A DNA stretch of 43,453 nt from Gemmiger sp. (GTDB lineage Bacteria > Bacillota > Clostridia > Oscillospirales > Ruminococcaceae). The notes beneath the pieces are model-generated. The model did no database searches. It saw only the letters and a list, made by a program, of their open reading frames with translations, and was not told the origin of the DNA. The position numbers and the translations under genes were made by a program. The stretch spans positions 1 through 43,453 of the forward strand of contig JAQUSS010000007.1 of NCBI GenBank assembly GCA_028710135.1, read 5' to 3'. Positions 39,977 to 43,453 of the stretch are shown here, one piece after another (the first letter of the stretch is position 1; each line of letters starts with the position of its first letter).

Positions 39977-41332
39977 TCAATCGGTATCGCCGGTGTTGGC
40001 GGTGCCGGCAGTGTTGGCCGTGCTGCCGGTGTCATCGGTGCTGCCGTTGCCGGGGCGGCGGGGCAGGCGCGCCCAGCCATACGCCAGCGCCAACAGCGAA
40101 AGTACGCCGCTGATGCCAAACAGGGCCGCCATGCTGCCCCGTGCCCCCCAGGCGGGCTGCAACACCCGCTGCAAGCTGCTGCCCAGCAGCGCGCAGCCGT
40201 ACCCGGCCAGGCTGGCCACCGCCGCCGTTACCCCCAAATAGGTGGTGCGGCGCTGGGGCGGGCAGTTGGCGTATTGCAGGTTCATGCCCGCCATACCGGC
40301 GGCACCGCTGCCCACCGCGGTGAGCAACAGTAGCCCCACCGCGCCCGGGCGGGCGGCTGCGCCGGGCAAAAAGCACCAGCCAAACAGGCACAGGGTGGCC
40401 AGCGCCCGGGTGGCCAAAATTACGGTTGTCCAATAGGCATGGTCGGCCACGCGGCCCCACACCCAGATGGCCGCCATCCCCGCGGCGGAGGTTAACACCC
40501 CCACCGAGGTGATAAAGGTGTGGGTGAGATGCAATACGTTGAGCTGGTAAACCGATAAAAAGCCCATGGAGGCCATGAAGGAGCAATAGCACAATATCTC
40601 GTACACCAAAAGCGGGCGGTAGTGCTTATCGCGCAGGGGCAGTGCCAAATCCCGCACACGCAGGGTGGTGGGGGCCGGGCAGGGGGGCTCTTTTTCAAGG
40701 CACATCAAAACAAGGTCTACCAGAGAGCCCGCAATGCAAAAGCCATACACCCAAAGGAAGCCTTGGAAGGGTGTGCCCGCCGCGGTGGGGCCATCGAGGC
40801 AACGGCCCATCAAATAGGCAATGCTTGCGTTGGCCACCGCCGCCAAAATATCCTTGATGGCAAAGTAGCGCCCACGCCCCTCCTCCGGCGCAATTTGCAG
40901 CACCCACTGGTTGAGCGCCGGGGTTACAAACCCTGCCACCAAAAACGATACCAGGTAGAGCGCAAACGCAAAGCGGAGCTGCGATTCTTGGGTGTGGAAC
41001 AAGAGCGGTGCCAACACGGTAAAGCCCAGCGCAAAGCGGAAGCCGAAGCAAAGGCAAACGATGGAGAGCTTGCGGTGGACCCGTTTTTCAAAAAACAGCG
41101 GCGAAACCAGTTGCAGCACACAGCCCAACTGGGGTATGGCCGCAATTTGCGCAATTTGTGCCGGGGTTGCGCCCAAATAATCCAGATAACCCGCCATAAA
41201 ATTGCCCGTTACCAGGGTATACATTACAGCAGCCAGCGCCCCTTGCAACAGAAGGATGCGCTGGCTGCCTTTGCACTCTGCGGGCGTGGGGGGTACTTCC
41301 GGGTAAAACAGTTGTTTTAAACCCATCCTCAC
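39977..41332 (-). CDS. Major facilitator superfamily transporter
   Basis: 451 residues with about twelve hydrophobic segments. Cytoplasmic loop sequence FFEKRVHRKLSIV between segments 2 and 3 corresponds to the MFS motif A position. Other pieces are GRYFAIKDILAAVANASIAYL and WVWGRVADHAYW in the second half. The C-terminus is an unusual hydrophilic tail of Gly/Asp/Ser/Asn-Thr triplets. The GTG at 41332 has GGAGGG 9 bases upstream and overlaps the VOC gene stop (GTGA); ATG 41326 is an alternative with worse spacing. Coupled to the VOC, MDR and ThuA genes, it may export or import the compound those enzymes act on. The substrate is unknown. Confidence 0.85.
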   Translation of the reverse strand: MRMGLKQLFYPEVPPTPAECKGSQRILLLQGALAAVMYTLVTGNFMAGYLDYLGATPAQIAQIAAIPQLGCVLQLVSPLFFEKRVHRKLSIVCLCFGFRFALGFTVLAPLLFHTQESQLRFAFALYLVSFLVAGFVTPALNQWVLQIAPEEGRGRYFAIKDILAAVANASIAYLMGRCLDGPTAAGTPFQGFLWVYGFCIAGSLVDLVLMCLEKEPPCPAPTTLRVRDLALPLRDKHYRPLLVYEILCYCSFMASMGFLSVYQLNVLHLTHTFITSVGVLTSAAGMAAIWVWGRVADHAYWTTVILATRALATLCLFGWCFLPGAAARPGAVGLLLLTAVGSGAAGMAGMNLQYANCPPQRRTTYLGVTAAVASLAGYGCALLGSSLQRVLQPAWGARGSMAALFGISGVLSLLALAYGWARLPRRPGNGSTDDTGSTANTAGTANTGDTD

Positions 41333-41751
41333 TGCGCAGGGCCCTCCAATTCTTGTATCAGCTCAATTTCTTCGCCATCATAACCAATCAGGTAGGCGAA
41401 CCACATATAAACGGGCTGGGGCGTGGCTTCCAAAATATCCGCGTAGGTGGGCGGCAGCTTGGGCTTTGCCCCGGCGGCCAGCGCACGGGCGTAATCGGCG
41501 TGGATATCCGCACTGCGCAGGGCCAGGTGCATCCACTCGCCGTTGGCGTGCTGGGCATGGCTGGCGGCAGGGGCCTCCTCCCCTTCAAAAACCTCCACAC
41601 AGGTGCCATCGCCGGTTTCCATCATATACACTTTTTTATCGCGGCCCCAGGTGTGCTTGATGGTAAAGCCAAGCCCCTCCTCGTAAAGCCGGACGGTATC
41701 GGCAAAATGGCCGGTGGTGATGCCGATGTGGTGTACGCCCTGTATGCTCAT
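41329..41751 (-). CDS. VOC (glyoxalase/bleomycin-resistance) family protein
   Basis: 140 residues with two paired beta-alpha-beta-beta-beta units. Starts MSIQGVHHIGITTGHFADTV (metal ligand His8), has VEVFEGEE and EWMHLALRSADI in the middle and GEEIELIQ near the end, giving the usual His/Glu metal site pattern. VOC enzymes catalyse isomerisation, epimerisation, lyase or dioxygenase steps; this one cannot be assigned. ATG 41751 overlaps the dehydrogenase stop (ATGA) with GGAGG upstream; the longer frame to 41841 is rejected. Position between a dehydrogenase and a transporter suggests it isomerises the dehydrogenase product. Confidence 0.87.
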   Translation of the reverse strand: MSIQGVHHIGITTGHFADTVRLYEEGLGFTIKHTWGRDKKVYMMETGDGTCVEVFEGEEAPAASHAQHANGEWMHLALRSADIHADYARALAAGAKPKLPPTYADILEATPQPVYMWFAYLIGYDGEEIELIQELEGPAQ

Positions 41752-42743
41752 ACGTTTTCCTCCCGGAAGGTGCGCCAATCCAAAATCATGCTGGTGGGGC
41801 TCATGCGCGGCACCGTGATTTCGGTGTAAACCTTGTTGCACTGGGCCGGGTCACGCAGCTCGTACATAACCTCCGGCACGGTAATTTTCCCTGCGGCAAT
41901 CAGCTCCATGGCGGTGCGGATGTGCCCAAAGCTGGTGTGTACATGGAAATCGTCATTTTTGAGCGGGAGGGACCATTCCCACCCGCCGTGGATGCTGATG
42001 TAGGCGTAGAACAGCTCGTACAGCAGGGTGTGGGCATCCCAATCGGAGGTCTTTTTCCAGGGCACCCCAATCTGGAACGCCTCGGCCCCCTTGCGCAGGT
42101 AGGGTATGGCGGCGTGCAGCGCATTCTCGTTGCCGGAGCATTCCAGCAGCGCGCCAAAGCCCTGCTTTTCAGCCCCGAGGGCCTCCAGGCTATCGCCCAC
42201 ATGGGTAAGCCCTGCCTGGCGGGAGGCACTCTGCCGCTCGGGCGAGGGGTCAACCGCGTAGACGTTGAAGCCGAAGGCTTGCAGGGTGGCGGCGCACATC
42301 AGCCCCACCATCCCCTGCCCGGTAACGATCACGTTATCCACCGGCTTGGCCTTCATGCGGTAGATAGAAGTCATGGAAACAGCGGCGTAGCGCCCAAAAA
42401 TAACCTGCTCGGGCTTGGCGCCCGCCGGCACCGGGATGGCATCCTCCGCCTTGAGCTTGGCGTAGCGGGTGTGGTGGCCGTTGTGGTAGAACAAATCCCC
42501 GGGTTGGAAGCCCTCTACCCCCTGCCCCACGGCCAGCACCCGCCCGATGGAGGAGGAGCCGGTTTCCATCGGGTAGCTTTCGGGCGGGAACTGCTGGGTA
42601 AAGCCGCCCCGCTCCGAGCCGGTGGAGATGAGCGAAATCACATTTTCGCCCACAATCTCCCCCGCGGCGGGCGTGCCCTCAAATTCATGCGGCACAAGGG
42701 CAGCCTGCTGCTTTTGCAAAAAGGTAACGCGGTAATCGGTCAT
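41748..42743 (-). CDS. MDR-superfamily dehydrogenase lacking the catalytic zinc cysteine
   Basis: 331-residue medium-chain dehydrogenase/reductase. GroES-like N-terminal domain (about 1-120), then a Rossmann fold with GQGMVG (142-147) and YAVDPSPER after it for NAD(P) binding. Where zinc alcohol dehydrogenases have the Cys ligand (CGTD or CHSD), this one reads STGSE (40-44). That is the pattern of the bacteriochlorophyllide dehydrogenase-like (BchC/cd08255-type) MDR group, so the catalytic zinc site is probably absent or altered. AAAGGAG precedes ATG 42743; it follows the ThuA-domain gene by 22 bases. Likely to oxidise a hydroxyl of a sugar-like compound; the substrate is unknown. Confidence 0.86.
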   Translation of the reverse strand: MTDYRVTFLQKQQAALVPHEFEGTPAAGEIVGENVISLISTGSERGGFTQQFPPESYPMETGSSSIGRVLAVGQGVEGFQPGDLFYHNGHHTRYAKLKAEDAIPVPAGAKPEQVIFGRYAAVSMTSIYRMKAKPVDNVIVTGQGMVGLMCAATLQAFGFNVYAVDPSPERQSASRQAGLTHVGDSLEALGAEKQGFGALLECSGNENALHAAIPYLRKGAEAFQIGVPWKKTSDWDAHTLLYELFYAYISIHGGWEWSLPLKNDDFHVHTSFGHIRTAMELIAAGKITVPEVMYELRDPAQCNKVYTEITVPRMSPTSMILDWRTFREENV

Positions 42744-42765
42744 AGTTTCTCCTTTCTAGAGCGGG

Positions 42766-43453
42766 TCAAATCAAAACGGCCGCGCCATCGTAGCCAAGGG
42801 TGCGCTCCACCTTGCCGGTGGCCACCCACTCGCACCCGCGCACAAACATCTGGCGGAAGGGGCGGGGCGCAAAGCTGGCCATGGTGTTTTCGCCCAGGCC
42901 GTGGCCGGTGTAGTAGGGCCACACATGGCCCAGCACCTGGTTGAAGGTGCGGCCCTTGCCATACTGCCCCACCAGCGCAATGGGTTCATCGCAGCCGGTG
43001 CCGGGCATCCCGTGGCGGGATACCACGGCGGGGCTTGAGTAGGCGGTGGCCAGGGTGGTAAAGGGCACGTTGTGGATGTTTTTCATGGTGCAAAACACCT
43101 CATCCCGGGTATCAAAATCCGGCAGGCCCTGGGTGATGGGGTGGTTTACCGGGGCAATTTTGATATGGTGGTTGCCGTAATCGCCATGGGTGGTGGGCTC
43201 GCGCCACATCAGCATGGCCATTTTTTCCAGCTCGGGCCAGGGGTGCATCCCGGCCTCGGGCCAGTAGCAGGGGTGGTCGCCGTGCAAAAACACAAAGCCC
43301 TTGCCCCCGGCCACGACCTGCTCCAAAATATGCTGCTCCGCGGGGGTGTTAAAGCGGTAGTTGCCACAGTTAAAAATAATGGCATCGCACCCTGCAATGG
43401 CACCGCTGGCCAGGTATTCGTCAAAGCCGATATCCCCCAGCCCCGGGCCATCG
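42766..43453 (-). CDS. ThuA-domain protein, 5' part missing at window edge
   Basis: The ThuA fold is a glutamine amidotransferase-like domain first linked to trehalose use in rhizobia. The last 228 codons are present; the start lies beyond base 43453. Seen: a strand CDAIIFNCGNYRF, TPAEQHILEQVVAGGKGFVFLHGDH, HHIKIAPVNHPITQGLPDF (the typical HPI.GLP pattern), DEVFCTMKN, and a C-terminal GKGRTFNQVLGHVWPYYTG with the FRQMFVRGCEWVATG ending. These are standard for the family. It is the first visible gene of the ThuA-MDR-VOC-MFS series. In related systems ThuA works with a dehydrogenase on keto-sugars, which fits the next gene. Confidence 0.9.
   Translation of the reverse strand, partial: DGPGLGDIGFDEYLASGAIAGCDAIIFNCGNYRFNTPAEQHILEQVVAGGKGFVFLHGDHPCYWPEAGMHPWPELEKMAMLMWREPTTHGDYGNHHIKIAPVNHPITQGLPDFDTRDEVFCTMKNIHNVPFTTLATAYSSPAVVSRHGMPGTGCDEPIALVGQYGKGRTFNQVLGHVWPYYTGHGLGENTMASFAPRPFRQMFVRGCEWVATGKVERTLGYDGAAVLI

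Overview
The window looks like a chromosomal segment from a high-GC gut Clostridia, most likely Oscillospirales (Ruminococcaceae/Oscillospiraceae, a Gemmiger/Faecalibacterium/Subdoligranulum-like genome). The grounds are GC-rich codon use, AAGGAG-type ribosome binding sites, TTGACA/TATAAT-type promoters, a SCIFF ranthipeptide operon (near-universal in Clostridia), a SpoIID-type protein, and a YesM/YesN-regulated sugar importer beside two GH94-type phosphorylases. No tRNA, rRNA, CRISPR array, integrase or transposase was seen. Assignment to a genus is inference only.

Left part (1-16,081), mostly housekeeping. It starts with the N-terminal third of glycogen phosphorylase (minus strand). Divergent from it are zapA and a translationally coupled U32 peptidase-family gene, then dut, then maf-mreB ending in a strong terminator. 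A minus-strand unit follows: a patatin-like lipase and a divergent PTS enzyme I. Next come a sugar-type nucleotidyltransferase, a convergent Ig-like lipoprotein with a long ATPES-type repeat tail, and a plus-strand run of RNase Z, a cupin, a NusG domain II membrane protein, a GNAT acetyltransferase and an Orn/Lys/Arg-type decarboxylase.

Middle (16,078-25,330). A near-consensus promoter drives scfA, a 49-residue six-cysteine precursor absent from a long-ORF view. A terminator-like hairpin and two further hairpins separate it from scfB, its radical SAM/SPASM maturase. A 4Fe-4S aldo/keto reductase starts one base after the scfB stop. Then come gap (GAPDH), a multi-pass membrane protein, a SpoIID/LytB-domain protein, a truncated Fic-domain remnant, and a coupled marR-MATE efflux operon with its own palindromic operator.

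Right part (25,331-43,453), a carbohydrate-use locus all on the minus strand. In order of transcription: a ThuA-domain protein (cut by the window edge), a zinc-site-less MDR dehydrogenase, a VOC protein and an MFS transporter, all tightly packed; two different GH94-type phosphorylases overlapping by 8 bases; an ABC sugar importer (binding protein plus two permeases, no ATPase); and a second, LplA-like binding protein followed by a YesM-type sensor kinase and a YesN/AraC-type response regulator. The likely logic is that an oligosaccharide is sensed by YesM (perhaps through the extra binding protein), imported by the ABC system with a shared ATPase encoded elsewhere, and cleaved by phosphorolysis to sugar 1-phosphate.

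The most interesting new observation is a shared upstream element (TGACACC, then AAAAA, then GCG) placed 48 and 49 bases upstream of the candidate -10 boxes of the binding-protein gene and of the phosphorylase pair. This suggests one regulator controls both units. Others are the hairpin-rich scfA-scfB spacer, the scfB-AKR coupling, and the kinase-associated orphan binding protein.
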